Shown here: positions 8,582 to 17,238 of the stretch, in pieces
How the letters are laid out: each line of letters opens with the position of its first letter
Numbering within the stretch: position 1 is the first letter of the stretch
Assembly: GCF_945952435.1 (NCBI RefSeq)
Contig: NZ_CAMFHZ010000004.1
Coordinates: forward strand, 101,377 to 165,376
Length of the DNA stretch: 64,000 nt
From: an uncultured Microbacterium sp.
GTDB lineage: Bacteria > Actinomycetota > Actinomycetes > Actinomycetales > Microbacteriaceae
Direction: 5' to 3'
Program-made: the position numbers and the translations under genes
The notes under the pieces: generated by a model
The model's database searches: none
What the model was told of the DNA's origin: nothing
Seen by the model: only the letters and a program-made list of their open reading frames with translations

Positions 8582-8843
8582 CGTCCTCGACGCGTCGAGC
8601 GGACGTCGGCTCGTTGCGCCAGACCGGCGCGACGAGCTCGTCGAGTCCGATGCCGAAGGTGGCGGAGAGTTTCAGCCAGGTCCGCAGATCGCCGTAGTGC
8701 CTGCCCTGGGACAGGTTGATGAGCGTCTGCCGACTCACCCCTGACCGCTCTGCGAGCTGGTCGAACGTGAGACTGGCGGCGTGCCTCGCCTGGTTGAACG
8801 CCACCCGCAGCTGTTCGAGGTCGGGTTCGGGCGGGAGGGACAC
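8556..8843 (-). CDS. XRE-family helix-turn-helix transcriptional regulator
   Basis: 95 residues. The helix-turn-helix occupies about residues 10-70: helix 2 LTFDQLAERSG, recognition helix SRQTLINLSQG, then GDLRTWLKLSATFGIGLDELV, all typical of the Cro/C1 type. The short C-terminal tail has no sensor domain, so it should be a simple DNA-binding repressor or phage-type regulator. GTG 8843 is chosen because the frame upstream to ATG 8960 encodes a Cys/Ser-rich stretch unlike a regulator. A perfect palindrome at 8888-8904 lies 45 nt before the start and may be its own operator. Confidence 0.85.
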   Translation of the reverse strand: MSLPPEPDLEQLRVAFNQARHAASLTFDQLAERSGVSRQTLINLSQGRHYGDLRTWLKLSATFGIGLDELVAPVWRNEPTSARRVEDVSPSRERA

Positions 8844-8887
8844 CCCTCCAGTGCAGCGGGAGGAGCAAGGATGAACAGCCGAGGAAA

Positions 8888-8904
8888 CTGTACTTTCAGT
8901 ACAG
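8888..8904. promoter_or_regulatory. Palindromic operator candidate for the XRE regulator
   Basis: CTGTACT-TTC-AGTACAG is a perfect 7-bp inverted repeat with a 3-nt spacer. The minus strand contains a TACAGT -10-like hexamer inside it, so bound protein would cover the promoter of the XRE gene that starts 45 nt away. XRE dimers commonly bind sites of this size. Confidence 0.5.
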
Positions 8905-8956
8905 CTCTCTGTATCGGGATCGGGCGCCGCACGTGCCGTCGCCGTCGTTCGGCCTG

Positions 8957-9136
8957 TCATCGCGAGGTGTGGGTCGAAGCCGGACCCGCGGGCTCGGAGA
9001 GGAGCGGGGCGATGAGGTCAGGAGGGCGGATGATCCACTCGTGTTCGACGGCGGGACGCGGACGTCCGGGCAGGAGGATGGCGAGTTCTTCGACGCGACG
9101 AGCCGGAGATCGGTGATCGGCGGAGCGCGTGCTCAA
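8957..9136 (-). CDS. Possible 59-aa small protein (TTG start)
   Basis: An open frame of 59 codons with the same GC-rich third positions as neighbouring genes (REELAILLPG-like core, then EWIIRPPDLIAPLL). It begins at TTG immediately after a TATACT box on the minus strand, and its stop overlaps an ATG at 8960 as ATGA. There is no Shine-Dalgarno. It resembles no family I know and may be a gene remnant between the flavoprotein gene and the XRE gene. The 9199-8905 interval otherwise shows only the near-palindrome described below. Confidence 0.25.
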   Translation of the reverse strand: MSTRSADHRSPARRVEELAILLPGRPRPAVEHEWIIRPPDLIAPLLSEPAGPASTHTSR

Positions 9137-9150
9137 CCAGTATATTGGTA
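9137..9150. promoter_or_regulatory. Near-palindrome ACCAGTATATTGGT
   Basis: A 14-bp element with six of seven positions paired (ACCA..TGGT with an AT-rich core), standing out in GC-rich DNA. It contains TATACT on the minus strand, placed just upstream of the small open frame and the XRE gene. It could be an operator for a TetR/GntR-like protein or simply a promoter. Confidence 0.4.
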
Positions 9151-9198
9151 TGCCGCCGGATCGGCCCCAGAATCAGGAGCCTCGCGGGAAGCGCCCGG

Positions 9199-10863
9199 TC
9201 AGATCGCGTGCGCGGCTGCCCTGCCGGCCGTGCGACCGGAGAAGAGGCACCCGCCGAGGAAGGTCCCCTCCAGCGCGCGGTAGCCGTGCATGCCGCCGCC
9301 GCCGAAGCCGCTCGCCTCGCCGGCCGCGTACAGTCCGGGGATCGGCGTGCCGTCCGCGTCGAGCGCGCGGGCTTCGAGGTCCGTCTCGATCCCGCCCAGA
9401 GACTTTCGGGTGATGACCCGCAGGCGCACCGCGATGAGCGGTCCTACGGCGGGATCCTGCAGGCGGTGCGGCGCGGCCGTGCGGATGAGCCGGTCGCCGC
9501 GGTAGGCGCGCGCCGAACGCAGCATCGCGATCTGCGCATCCTTCGTGAAGTCGTTGACGACCTCGCGGTCTCGGGCGACGACCTCGCCCCGCACGCGATC
9601 GGGATCCAGGGCGTCCCCTCCCGGCAGCTTCTGCATGCGCGCGATCAGGCGGGCGAGATCGTCGTCGACGACGAAGTCCTCCCCGTGGTCGAGGAACGCC
9701 TGCACCGGATCGGTGGGCCCCTTGGCGAGGCGCGAGCGCAGCAGCAGCGGGACGTCCTTACCGGTGAGATCGGGGTTCTGCTCGCTGCCGGAGAGCGCGA
9801 ACTCCTTCTCGACGATCTGGCGCGTCGTCACGAACCAGGAGTGGTCGTAGCCGGTGCCGCGCAGGTGCGCGAGGGTGCCGAGCGTGTCGAAGCCCGGGTA
9901 CAGCGGCACGGGCAGGCGCTGCCCGGTGGCGTCGAGCCAGAGGGAGGAGGGGCCGGGCAGGATCCGGATCCCGTGCCCCGGCCAGACGGGCGCCCAGTTG
10001 CGGATCCCCTCGACGTAGTGCCACATCCGGTCACCGTTCACGAGATGTGCGCCGGCATCGGACGAGACCGACTGCATCGAGCCGTCGACGTAGGCGGGGA
10101 CCCCGGTGAGCATGTCGTGCGGAGGGGTTCCGAGCCTCTTCGGCCAGGCGGCGCGGACGAGGTCGTGGTTTCCGCCGATTCCGCCCGAGGTCACGATGGT
10201 CGCGCCGGCCGTGACCTCGAAGGATCCGACCGGGTCGCGATCCGTCCGTTCCCCGCGGGCTGCGGGGGAGGAGGCCAGGATCTCGCCCGCCGCGCCGACG
10301 ACCGCGCCGTCCTGCATACGCAGCACGCTCACCCGATGACGGGGAAGGACGGTGAGCCGGCCGGATCTCTCCGCGCTCTCGACGGCCGCTTGGAAGGGCG
10401 CCACGATGCCCGGCCCCGTGCCCCACGTGATGTGGAACCGCGGGACCGAGTTGCCGGGGCCGAGGGCGCCGTACCCGCCCCGTTCGGCCCACCCCACGAC
10501 GGGGAAGAACCCGACGCCGCGTTCGCGGAGCCAGGCGCGCTTCTCGCCGGCCGCGAACTGCAGGTACGCCTCGGACCAGCGGCGCGGCCATGCGTCCTCC
10601 GGACGGTCGAAGCCCGCGGTGCCCAGCCAGTCCTGCCGGGCGAGCTCGTAGGAGTCGGCGATCCCCATCCTGCGCTGCTCCGGGGAGTCGACCAGGAAGA
10701 GGCCGCCGAAGGACCACCAGGCCTGACCGCCGAGGTTCGTGCGTGGCTCCTGGTCGACGATCACGACCCGTCGTCCCGCGGCGACCGCCTCCGCGGCGGC
10801 GACGAGGCCCGACAGGCCCCACCCGATCACGAGCACGTCCGTGCGGTGCGTGGTCGTCGTCAT
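9199..10863 (-). CDS. FAD-binding dehydrogenase (KstD/fumarate-reductase flavoprotein family)
   Basis: 554 residues. The N-terminal dinucleotide motif VIGWGLSGLVAAAEA (about 12-26) is followed by VVIVDQEP. The C-terminal FAD clamp GLYAAGEASGFGGGGMHG sits near residue 510, and ALEGTFLGGCLFSGRTAG follows. The overall design is that of the 3-ketosteroid-delta1-dehydrogenase/FrdA superfamily, but no steroid genes are nearby, so the substrate is open. AAGGAG is 6 nt before the ATG. It is the third gene of a likely mscS-glbO-flavoprotein transcript, 31 nt after the globin. Confidence 0.88.
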   Translation of the reverse strand: MTTTTHRTDVLVIGWGLSGLVAAAEAVAAGRRVVIVDQEPRTNLGGQAWWSFGGLFLVDSPEQRRMGIADSYELARQDWLGTAGFDRPEDAWPRRWSEAYLQFAAGEKRAWLRERGVGFFPVVGWAERGGYGALGPGNSVPRFHITWGTGPGIVAPFQAAVESAERSGRLTVLPRHRVSVLRMQDGAVVGAAGEILASSPAARGERTDRDPVGSFEVTAGATIVTSGGIGGNHDLVRAAWPKRLGTPPHDMLTGVPAYVDGSMQSVSSDAGAHLVNGDRMWHYVEGIRNWAPVWPGHGIRILPGPSSLWLDATGQRLPVPLYPGFDTLGTLAHLRGTGYDHSWFVTTRQIVEKEFALSGSEQNPDLTGKDVPLLLRSRLAKGPTDPVQAFLDHGEDFVVDDDLARLIARMQKLPGGDALDPDRVRGEVVARDREVVNDFTKDAQIAMLRSARAYRGDRLIRTAAPHRLQDPAVGPLIAVRLRVITRKSLGGIETDLEARALDADGTPIPGLYAAGEASGFGGGGMHGYRALEGTFLGGCLFSGRTAGRAAAHAI

Positions 10864-10894
10864 GAGAACTCCTTCGGTCTCGAGGGGACGGAGA

Positions 10895-11320
10895 TCAGAG
10901 CGCGGGCCGCCCTGCGGCGTCCGGACCGATGCCGCGCGGCTCGAACGTGTTCACCATGGCATGCGCGGCTCGCTCCAGGTAGTCCCACAGCGTCGCCTCG
11001 TGCAGCGGCGACAGACCGGCCTCGTCCACGGCGACGCGCATGCACCGCAGCCACCGGTCGCGGGCATCGGGATCGACGTGGAACGGCATGTGCCGCATCC
11101 GCAGCCGAGGGTGCCCCCGCTGCTCGCCGTAGGTCGTGGGCCCGCCCCAGTACTGCTCGAGGAACAGGCGCAGCCGCTCGGCGGCCGGCCCCAGATCCTC
11201 CTCGGGATACATCGGCTTGAGCACCGGATCCTGTGCGACCTCGCGATAGAACGCGACGACCAGGCGCTGGAAGGTGTCGTGACCACCGACCTGGTCGTAG
11301 AACGACGAGGCGTCGCTCAT
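10895..11320 (-). CDS. glbO: Truncated haemoglobin, group II (GlbO type)
   Basis: 141 residues with the 2-on-2 globin fold: [16 protein letters not shown] at the start, [25 protein letters not shown] across helices E-F with the proximal His, and W at G8 in [12 protein letters not shown]. Group II truncated globins bind O2 tightly and act in oxygen or NO handling. The ATG overlaps the upstream mscS stop as ATGA, and AAGGA lies 8 nt upstream inside mscS. The flavoprotein downstream could conceivably serve as its partner, but that is inference. Confidence 0.95.
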   Translation of the reverse strand: MSDASSFYDQVGGHDTFQRLVVAFYREVAQDPVLKPMYPEEDLGPAAERLRLFLEQYWGGPTTYGEQRGHPRLRMRHMPFHVDPDARDRWLRCMRVAVDEAGLSPLHEATLWDYLERAAHAMVNTFEPRGIGPDAAGRPAL

Positions 11321-12615
11321 GACGGATCCTTCCCCGACGCGTCCTCGCCCGACGGGTCTTTCTTCGACGGGTCCTTCTTCGACGAGTTCTTGTCCGACGC
11401 GTCCTTCGACGGGGGCGCCTCCGAGGCGCCGGAAGGATCCGCTGCGCGCTGTGCGCCGTTCGTCGTGGCGGCGCCGATCACCGGAATCGTGCCGGGGCTC
11501 TTGGCCGGACGAGCGGGCTTGGGCGGCTTCGGGGGAGCGGCGGGCTGCGGCGTCGTGACCGCCGGGGTCTTCTCGCCGCCGTTCTTCTTGCGACGCCAGA
11601 ACCCGCGTTCCGGCACCCCGGCGACGGGGTTCGGGCGGGTCTTCGGCGGATTCGCGCCGCGCACCCGCCGAGCGCCCTCGGGGCCGGAGAGCGTCACGGA
11701 CTCCATGTGCGGAACGTCCAGGCCGAGACCGAGCACCGTGGAACGCAGGCGAGCGCGCAGCTCCTGCGCGACGTCGTCCATCGTGTTGGCGCGCGTCTTG
11801 ATGACGATCCGCACGACCAGTGCCTCTCCCGATACCGACTCCAGGCCCCAGAGCTCGGGCTTCTCGATGATCCGCGTCCGCCACTTCGGATCCTTGGCGA
11901 GGGCCTGTGCGGTCGCGAGGACGGCCTCCTCGACGGCCGGCAGATCGGCGTCCGCGGGAACGCCGAGGTCGACGATCGCGCGCGCCCATCCCTGGGACAT
12001 GTTGCCGAGATGGGTGACCTCGCCGTTGCGCACGTACCAGAGGGTCCCGTTGACGTCGCGCACCTGCGTGACCCGGACGCTGACGTACTCGACGACGCCC
12101 GTGGCGCCGCCGGAGGACAGGCGCAGCTCGACGACGTCGCCGATGCCGATCTGATCCTCGGCGACGAGGAAGATCCCGTTGAGCACGTCTTTCACGATGT
12201 TCTGGGCACCGAAGCCGAGGCCGGCGCCGACCGCGGCCGTGAGCAGGGTCAGGGAGCCGAGCAGGGACGAGTCGAACGTGTTGACGACGAGGATGAGCGC
12301 GATCACGACCAGCGCGACGTTGACGATGTTCTGCAGGATCGAGCCGAGCGTGCGCGTGCGCTGCACGAGGCGCATGTCAGCCAGCGGGGAGCGTTCGAGC
12401 GCCTGGGTGTCGTCGACATTGGCCTTGGACTTGGCGCCCTCCACGATGCGGCGCACGACCCTGCGGATGACGAAGCGCAGCGCGTATGCGATGAGCCCGC
12501 AGACCACCACGATCACGACCGACCAGAAGACGTTCATCCCCGCTTCTCCGAGGACGATGACGAGTTTCGACCACCAGTCCGTGGCGGGCTTGTCGGCGAG
12601 AGGCACGATGTTCAT
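11317..12615 (-). CDS. Small-conductance mechanosensitive channel, MscS family
   Basis: 432 residues. Membrane segments lie near 22-45 ([17 protein letters not shown]) and 95-150. The pore helix region [28 protein letters not shown] is the MscS TM3 signature, followed by the beta domain (GDVVEL...[13 protein letters not shown]). After about residue 300 comes a long Pro/Lys/Ala tail with repeated short Ser-Lys-Asp-Pro units. It releases solutes on hypo-osmotic shock. The ATG lies 8 nt after TAGGAT (12624-12629), consistent with leaderless start. First gene of an operon with glbO. Confidence 0.93.
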   Translation of the reverse strand: MNIVPLADKPATDWWSKLVIVLGEAGMNVFWSVVIVVVCGLIAYALRFVIRRVVRRIVEGAKSKANVDDTQALERSPLADMRLVQRTRTLGSILQNIVNVALVVIALILVVNTFDSSLLGSLTLLTAAVGAGLGFGAQNIVKDVLNGIFLVAEDQIGIGDVVELRLSSGGATGVVEYVSVRVTQVRDVNGTLWYVRNGEVTHLGNMSQGWARAIVDLGVPADADLPAVEEAVLATAQALAKDPKWRTRIIEKPELWGLESVSGEALVVRIVIKTRANTMDDVAQELRARLRSTVLGLGLDVPHMESVTLSGPEGARRVRGANPPKTRPNPVAGVPERGFWRRKKNGGEKTPAVTTPQPAAPPKPPKPARPAKSPGTIPVIGAATTNGAQRAADPSGASEAPPSKDASDKNSSKKDPSKKDPSGEDASGKDPS

Positions 12616-12699
12616 CGCATCCGATCCTAGTTCCGCGGGCCTTGGCGGTTCCTGATCCGCGGGCCAGGGCGGTGTCGCCGCGATGGCCCGCGGACGACG

Positions 12700-12736
12700 A
12701 AGGGCGCCGGGCGGATCGATCCGCCACGGCGCCCTT
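12700..12736. terminator. Terminator hairpin after pepN
   Basis: Outer arms AAGGGCGCCG/CGGCGCCCTT enclose a second self-complementary core GGCGGATCGATCCGCC. There is no T-tract, as is common in high-GC actinobacteria. It lies 15 nt past the pepN stop and 85 nt upstream of mscS. Confidence 0.75.
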
Positions 12737-12750
12737 CGGACCGCTCTCGG

Positions 12751-15351
12751 TCAGGCGTTCTGATCCTCGGCGTCGTCCGCGTCGCGCGCCTGCGCCGCGA
12801 GCGCCCGTTCGACGTCGGCGAGGTTCTCGAACACGAGGCGGCGCAGCGCGGGCGCCGCCTCCTGGTTCGCGGAGAGCCAGGCCCGCGTCGCGTCGCGCAG
12901 AGCCGTGTCGGCGAGCGCCTTCGGATAGAGCCCGACGATGAGGTAGTTCGCGACCTGGAAGGTGCGACCCTCCCAGATCGAGAGCAGGCGGTCGAAGTAC
13001 AGGGGCACGAACGGCTCGAGCAGCGCGGCCCCGGCGGGGTGCGTGAAGCCGAGCGCCGCAGAGCGCACGATCGTGTTCGACAGGTCGTCGTTGTCGACCA
13101 GCGCGGCCCAGGCCGCCCGCTTGTCCTCGGGGGTGGGCAGCGCTGCGCGGGCCTGTGCCGCGAACTCCGCGCCCTTGGAGGTGTTGTCCTGGGCGAGGGC
13201 CGCGTCGATCGCCGCGCCGTCCACGGCGCCGACGGTGGCGAGGCCGACGAGCAGCTGCCAGGACAGATCCGTGTCGACCGTCAGACCGTCGAGCACGAGA
13301 TCGCCGTCGCGGAGACGGCGCACGACGCCGGCCTGCTCGGCCGAGGTCAGCGCGTTCGCGAAGGCCGTGACGAACTGCAGCTGGTTGTCCGAGCCGGGTT
13401 CGGCCTGCTGGGCGAGCGCCCACAGCCCGTCGGCGACGCGCGCGCGGGCGGCGGCGCGGTGCTCCGGCGTGACATACAGGGCGGCCGCGGTCTGCAGCTG
13501 GGCGAGCGTCGTGCGCACGGTCGTCGACTCGGTCTCGCGCCCGATGTTGCCCAGCACGAGGTCGATGTAGTCGCTCGCGGAGCTCTCCGCGTCGCGCGTC
13601 TGGTCCCAGGCCGCGCCCCAGACGAGCGAACGCGCGAGCGGGTCGCTGATGTCGGCCAGGTGTGCGACCGCGGTCGCGAGCGAGCGGTCGTCGAGGCGGA
13701 TCTTGGCGTAGGCCAGGTCCTGATCGTTCAGCAGCACCAGGTCGGGACGGCGCAGCCCCTGCAGCTCCGGCACTTCGGTGCGATCGCCGTCCACATCCAC
13801 CTCGACGCTGTGCGTGCGCACGAGCGCGCCCGACGCGTCGAGGTCGTAGAAGCCGATCCCCAGGCGGTGCGGACGGATCGTCGGGTAGTCGGCGGGAGCG
13901 GTCTGCGTGACCGCGAAACGCGAGATCGTGCCGTTCGCCGCTTCCGCGATGACGGGCGCGAGCGTGTTGACGCCGGCGGTCTCGAGCCACTTCTTGGACC
14001 AGCTGGTGAGCTCGCGTCCGCTCGTGCGCTCCAGCTCGACGAGCAGGTCGCTGAGCTCGGTGTTCTGCCACGAGTGTTTCTTGAAGTACTCGGAGACACC
14101 GGCGAAGAAGGCCTCGATGCCCACCCATGCGGCGAGCTGCTTGAGGACCGAGCCGCCCTTCGCGTAGGTGATGCCGTCGAAGTTGACCTGCACGTCGTCG
14201 AGATCGTTGATCTCCGCGACGACGGGATGCGTGGAGGGAAGCTGGTCCTGACGGTAGGCCCAGGTCTTCTCCATCGCGTTGAAGGTCGTCCAGGCCTCGG
14301 TCCACTCGGTGGCCTCGGCCGTCGCGATGGTCGACGCCCATTCCGCGAACGACTCGTTCAGCCAGAGGTCGTTCCACCACTTCATGGTGACGAGGTCGCC
14401 GAACCACATGTGCGCGAGCTCGTGCAGGATCGTCACGACGCGACGCTCCTTGACCGCGTCGGTCACCTTGCTGCGGAACACGTACGTCTCGGTGAACGTC
14501 ACCGCGCCCGCGTTCTCCATCGCGCCCGCGTTGAACTCCGGGACGAAGAGCTGGTCGTACTTCGCGAACGGGTAGGGGACGCCGAACTTCTCCTCGTAGT
14601 AGGCGAAGCCCTCGCGGGTCTTGTCGAAGATGTAGTCGGCGTCGAGGTACTCCCACAGGCTCCTGCGGCCGTAGACGCCGAGCGGGATCACGCGACCTGA
14701 GGCGCTGGTGAGCTCGGAGAACGTCTGCTCGTACGGGCCGGCGATGATCGCCGTGATGTACGAGGAGATGCGCGGCGTCGGCTCGAAGCCCCAGGTCGCC
14801 ACCGCGCCCGACTCCTGCGATGCGGATCCGTTCGAGGTGTCGTGGTGGATCGGCTCGGGCGTGGGGGAATTCGAGACGATCTTCCACGCCGCGGGTGCGG
14901 TGATGGTGAACTGGAACGTCGCCTTGAGATCGGGCTGCTCGAAGACGGCGAACACGCGACGGGAGTCGGGCACCTCGAACTGGGAGTAGAGGTAGACCTC
15001 CCCGTCGACCGGGTCGACGAAGCGGTGCAGGCCCTCGCCGGTGTTCGTGTACTCGCAGTCGGCGTCGACGACGAGCACGTTCTGCTCGGCCAGCCCGTCC
15101 AGCTGGATCCGCGCGTCCGCGAACGCGGTGGTCGGATCGATCGGCTCGCCGTTCAGCGTGATCTCGCGGACCTCCCGCGCGATGAGATCGATGAACGTCG
15201 AGGAGCCGGGGGTGGCGCCGAAGCGCACGACGCTGCGCGATCCGAACACCTCCGGGCCCTTGGTCAGATCGAGCGCGATCTCATAGGACTCGGTGTCGAC
15301 GATCGCACGGCGCTCCTGCGCCTCGATGCGGGTGAGGTTCTCTCCAGGCAC
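12751..15351 (-). CDS. pepN: Aminopeptidase N (M1 zinc metallopeptidase)
   Basis: 866 residues, full length for actinobacterial PepN. The exopeptidase motif GAMENAGAVTF is followed by the zinc site HELAHMWFGD (HExxH) with the third ligand Glu in NDLWLNESFAEW 18 residues on. The C-terminal half is the helical ERAP1-like domain. The enzyme removes N-terminal residues from peptides in the cytosol. The start is GTG (MPGENLTRIEAQ, matching family N-termini), with GGGAG about 10 nt upstream. It is transcribed alone and ends at the hairpin 12700-12736. Confidence 0.97.
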   Translation of the reverse strand: MPGENLTRIEAQERRAIVDTESYEIALDLTKGPEVFGSRSVVRFGATPGSSTFIDLIAREVREITLNGEPIDPTTAFADARIQLDGLAEQNVLVVDADCEYTNTGEGLHRFVDPVDGEVYLYSQFEVPDSRRVFAVFEQPDLKATFQFTITAPAAWKIVSNSPTPEPIHHDTSNGSASQESGAVATWGFEPTPRISSYITAIIAGPYEQTFSELTSASGRVIPLGVYGRRSLWEYLDADYIFDKTREGFAYYEEKFGVPYPFAKYDQLFVPEFNAGAMENAGAVTFTETYVFRSKVTDAVKERRVVTILHELAHMWFGDLVTMKWWNDLWLNESFAEWASTIATAEATEWTEAWTTFNAMEKTWAYRQDQLPSTHPVVAEINDLDDVQVNFDGITYAKGGSVLKQLAAWVGIEAFFAGVSEYFKKHSWQNTELSDLLVELERTSGRELTSWSKKWLETAGVNTLAPVIAEAANGTISRFAVTQTAPADYPTIRPHRLGIGFYDLDASGALVRTHSVEVDVDGDRTEVPELQGLRRPDLVLLNDQDLAYAKIRLDDRSLATAVAHLADISDPLARSLVWGAAWDQTRDAESSASDYIDLVLGNIGRETESTTVRTTLAQLQTAAALYVTPEHRAAARARVADGLWALAQQAEPGSDNQLQFVTAFANALTSAEQAGVVRRLRDGDLVLDGLTVDTDLSWQLLVGLATVGAVDGAAIDAALAQDNTSKGAEFAAQARAALPTPEDKRAAWAALVDNDDLSNTIVRSAALGFTHPAGAALLEPFVPLYFDRLLSIWEGRTFQVANYLIVGLYPKALADTALRDATRAWLSANQEAAPALRRLVFENLADVERALAAQARDADDAEDQNA

Positions 15352-15512
15352 TGCTTCAGTCTCCCAGGGGTGAGGGGTTCGGCCGCAAGATCTGCGCTGC
15401 TGGCGCCGGCGGCAACCCGTTCAGCCTACGCCAGGGCGCGTGCAGGCAGGATCCGTGCGCGCGAGCGCGGCGTTCGGCGCGGGCAAAGGTGGATCTGGGA
15501 GAGGATGGACGG

Positions 15513-16706
15513 GTGACCTCTCGTGATGACTCCGCCGATCCCGTCGTCCCCTTCGCCTCTCCCGCCGCGGCCTGCGGACCGCGCTGGGTGGAGACGGCCG
15601 TCGCCTACGACGGCATCCTGCTGGCCGGATTCGGGGGACCGGAAGGTCAGGAGGACGTCATCCCGTTCCTGCGGAACGTCACGCGGGGCCGCGGCATCCC
15701 CGACGAGCGGCTGGAGGAGGTCGCGCACCACTACCGGCACTTCGGCGGCGTGAGTCCGATCAACGCGCAGAACAGGGCGCTCAAGGCGGCCCTGGAAGCC
15801 GAGCTGGACCGGCGCGGCATCGACCTGCCCGTGTACTGGGGCAACCGCAACTGGACGCCGTACCTCACCGAGGCCGTGTCCGAAGCCGCCGCGGAGGGCG
15901 ACACGACCCTCCTCGCGTTCGCGACGAGCGCCTACAGCTCGTTCTCCAGCTGCCGCCAGTACCGCGAGGACTTCGCACGCGTGCTCGAGGAGACGGGCCT
16001 CGGCGAGACGGTGACGATCGACAAGATCCGCCCGTTCTTCGATCACCCCGGTTTCGTCGAGTCCTTCGTCGAGGGCGTGCGCGACGCGATCGCGGCGTTC
16101 ACCGACGACGGCGCCTCGCCGGCGGCGATCCAGGTGCTCTTCACCACCCACAGCGTGCCCACCGACGACGCCCTGCGTTCGGGCCCCCGCGACACGGACT
16201 GGGGTCCCGGCGGCGCGTACGCGGCCCAGCACGAGGCGGTCGCCGCCTGGGTCATGCACCGGGTGGCGGAACTTCTTCCCGCGGCGGCCGACGTGCCCTG
16301 GGAGCTCGTCTACCAGTCCCGCTCCGGTCCCGCCTCGCAGCCCTGGCTCGAGCCGGACATCTGCGACGTCATCGAGGAGCTCCCCGCCCGTGGCCGCACC
16401 GCGGTCGCGGTCGTGCCGCTCGGGTTCGTCAGCGACCACATGGAGGTGCTCTGGGATCTGGACACCGAGGCCAAAGACGCCGCGGCCGAGGCCGGGCTCG
16501 CGTTCGCCCGCACTCCGACGCCGGGCGTGTCCGCCTCGTTCGTCGCTGGCATCGTCGATCTCGTCGAGGAACGCTTGGAGGGGCGGCCGGCCGCCGAGAG
16601 GGCGCACGTGACCGGACTCGGGCCCTGGTTCGACGTGTGCCGTCCTGGCTGCTGCGAGAACGTGCGGGCCGGGTTCAAGCCGGCGGCCGCGGGCATCGCT
16701 CCCTGA
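15513..16706 (+). CDS. hemH: Coproporphyrin III ferrochelatase
   Basis: 397 residues. LLAGFGGPEGQEDVIPFLRNVTRGRGIP is the strongly conserved N-terminal stretch, and LFTTHSVP carries the catalytic His. The C-terminal DVCRPGCCEN cluster supplies cysteines for the [2Fe-2S] centre seen in actinobacterial enzymes. In Actinomycetota this protein inserts iron into coproporphyrin III rather than protoporphyrin, with HemQ finishing haem. GTG 15513 has AGAGGA 7 nt upstream. The first roughly 28 residues before the conserved block are non-conserved, so a later start cannot be excluded. Confidence 0.95.
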   Translation: MTSRDDSADPVVPFASPAAACGPRWVETAVAYDGILLAGFGGPEGQEDVIPFLRNVTRGRGIPDERLEEVAHHYRHFGGVSPINAQNRALKAALEAELDRRGIDLPVYWGNRNWTPYLTEAVSEAAAEGDTTLLAFATSAYSSFSSCRQYREDFARVLEETGLGETVTIDKIRPFFDHPGFVESFVEGVRDAIAAFTDDGASPAAIQVLFTTHSVPTDDALRSGPRDTDWGPGGAYAAQHEAVAAWVMHRVAELLPAAADVPWELVYQSRSGPASQPWLEPDICDVIEELPARGRTAVAVVPLGFVSDHMEVLWDLDTEAKDAAAEAGLAFARTPTPGVSASFVAGIVDLVEERLEGRPAAERAHVTGLGPWFDVCRPGCCENVRAGFKPAAAGIAP

Positions 16707-16752
16707 CCCTCGCGCGACCTGCGCGCGCGTCGGCGCTCCGTAGGATTGACCC

Positions 16753-17238
16753 ATGCGCATCCACATCGCCACCGATCACGCCGGTCTCGAGTTCTCCACG
16801 AAGCTGCAGCGCCACCTGGCGGAGGCGGGACACGAGGTCGTCGACCACGGTCCGATCGAGTACGACGCACTGGACGACTACCCCGCGTTCTGCATCCGGG
16901 CCGCGCAGGCGACGATCGCCGATCAGCGTGCCGGTATCGAGGCGCTGGGCGTCGTGTTCGGCGGTTCCGGCAACGGGGAGCAGATCGCGGCGAACAAGGT
17001 CGAGGGGATCCGCGCCGCTCTCGTCTGGAGCATCGCGACCGCCGAGCTCGCCCGGGAGCACAACGACGCGAACGTGATCGCGATCGGCGCGCGCCAGCAC
17101 ACCTTCGAGGAGGTCACGGCGTTCATCGACCGGTTCATCGCTACCCCGTTCTCCGGCGAGGAGCGGCACGTCCGTCGGATCGCGCAGATCGCCGACTTCG
17201 AGCGCGACGGATCGCTGCTCCCGGATCCGCGCGCCTGA
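16753..17238 (+). CDS. rpiB: Ribose-5-phosphate isomerase B
   Basis: 161 residues. The RpiB/LacAB signature is clear: MRIHIATDHAGLEFS at the start, DYPAFCIRAA with the catalytic Cys region, GVVFGGSGNGEQIAANK as the phosphate loop, and HNDANVIAIGAR. It interconverts ribulose-5-P and ribose-5-P in the pentose phosphate pathway. The ATG follows TAGGAT (16741-16746) by 6 nt, so it is leaderless. Its TGA overlaps the next ATG (TGATG), coupling it to the DNA glycosylase. Confidence 0.96.
   Translation: MRIHIATDHAGLEFSTKLQRHLAEAGHEVVDHGPIEYDALDDYPAFCIRAAQATIADQRAGIEALGVVFGGSGNGEQIAANKVEGIRAALVWSIATAELAREHNDANVIAIGARQHTFEEVTAFIDRFIATPFSGEERHVRRIAQIADFERDGSLLPDPRA

Noticed and set aside
8844..8960. 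ATG 8960 as the start of the XRE gene
   Set aside because: The added 39 residues are Cys/Ser/Thr-rich and would span the palindrome at 8888-8904. The family begins at about the chosen GTG.
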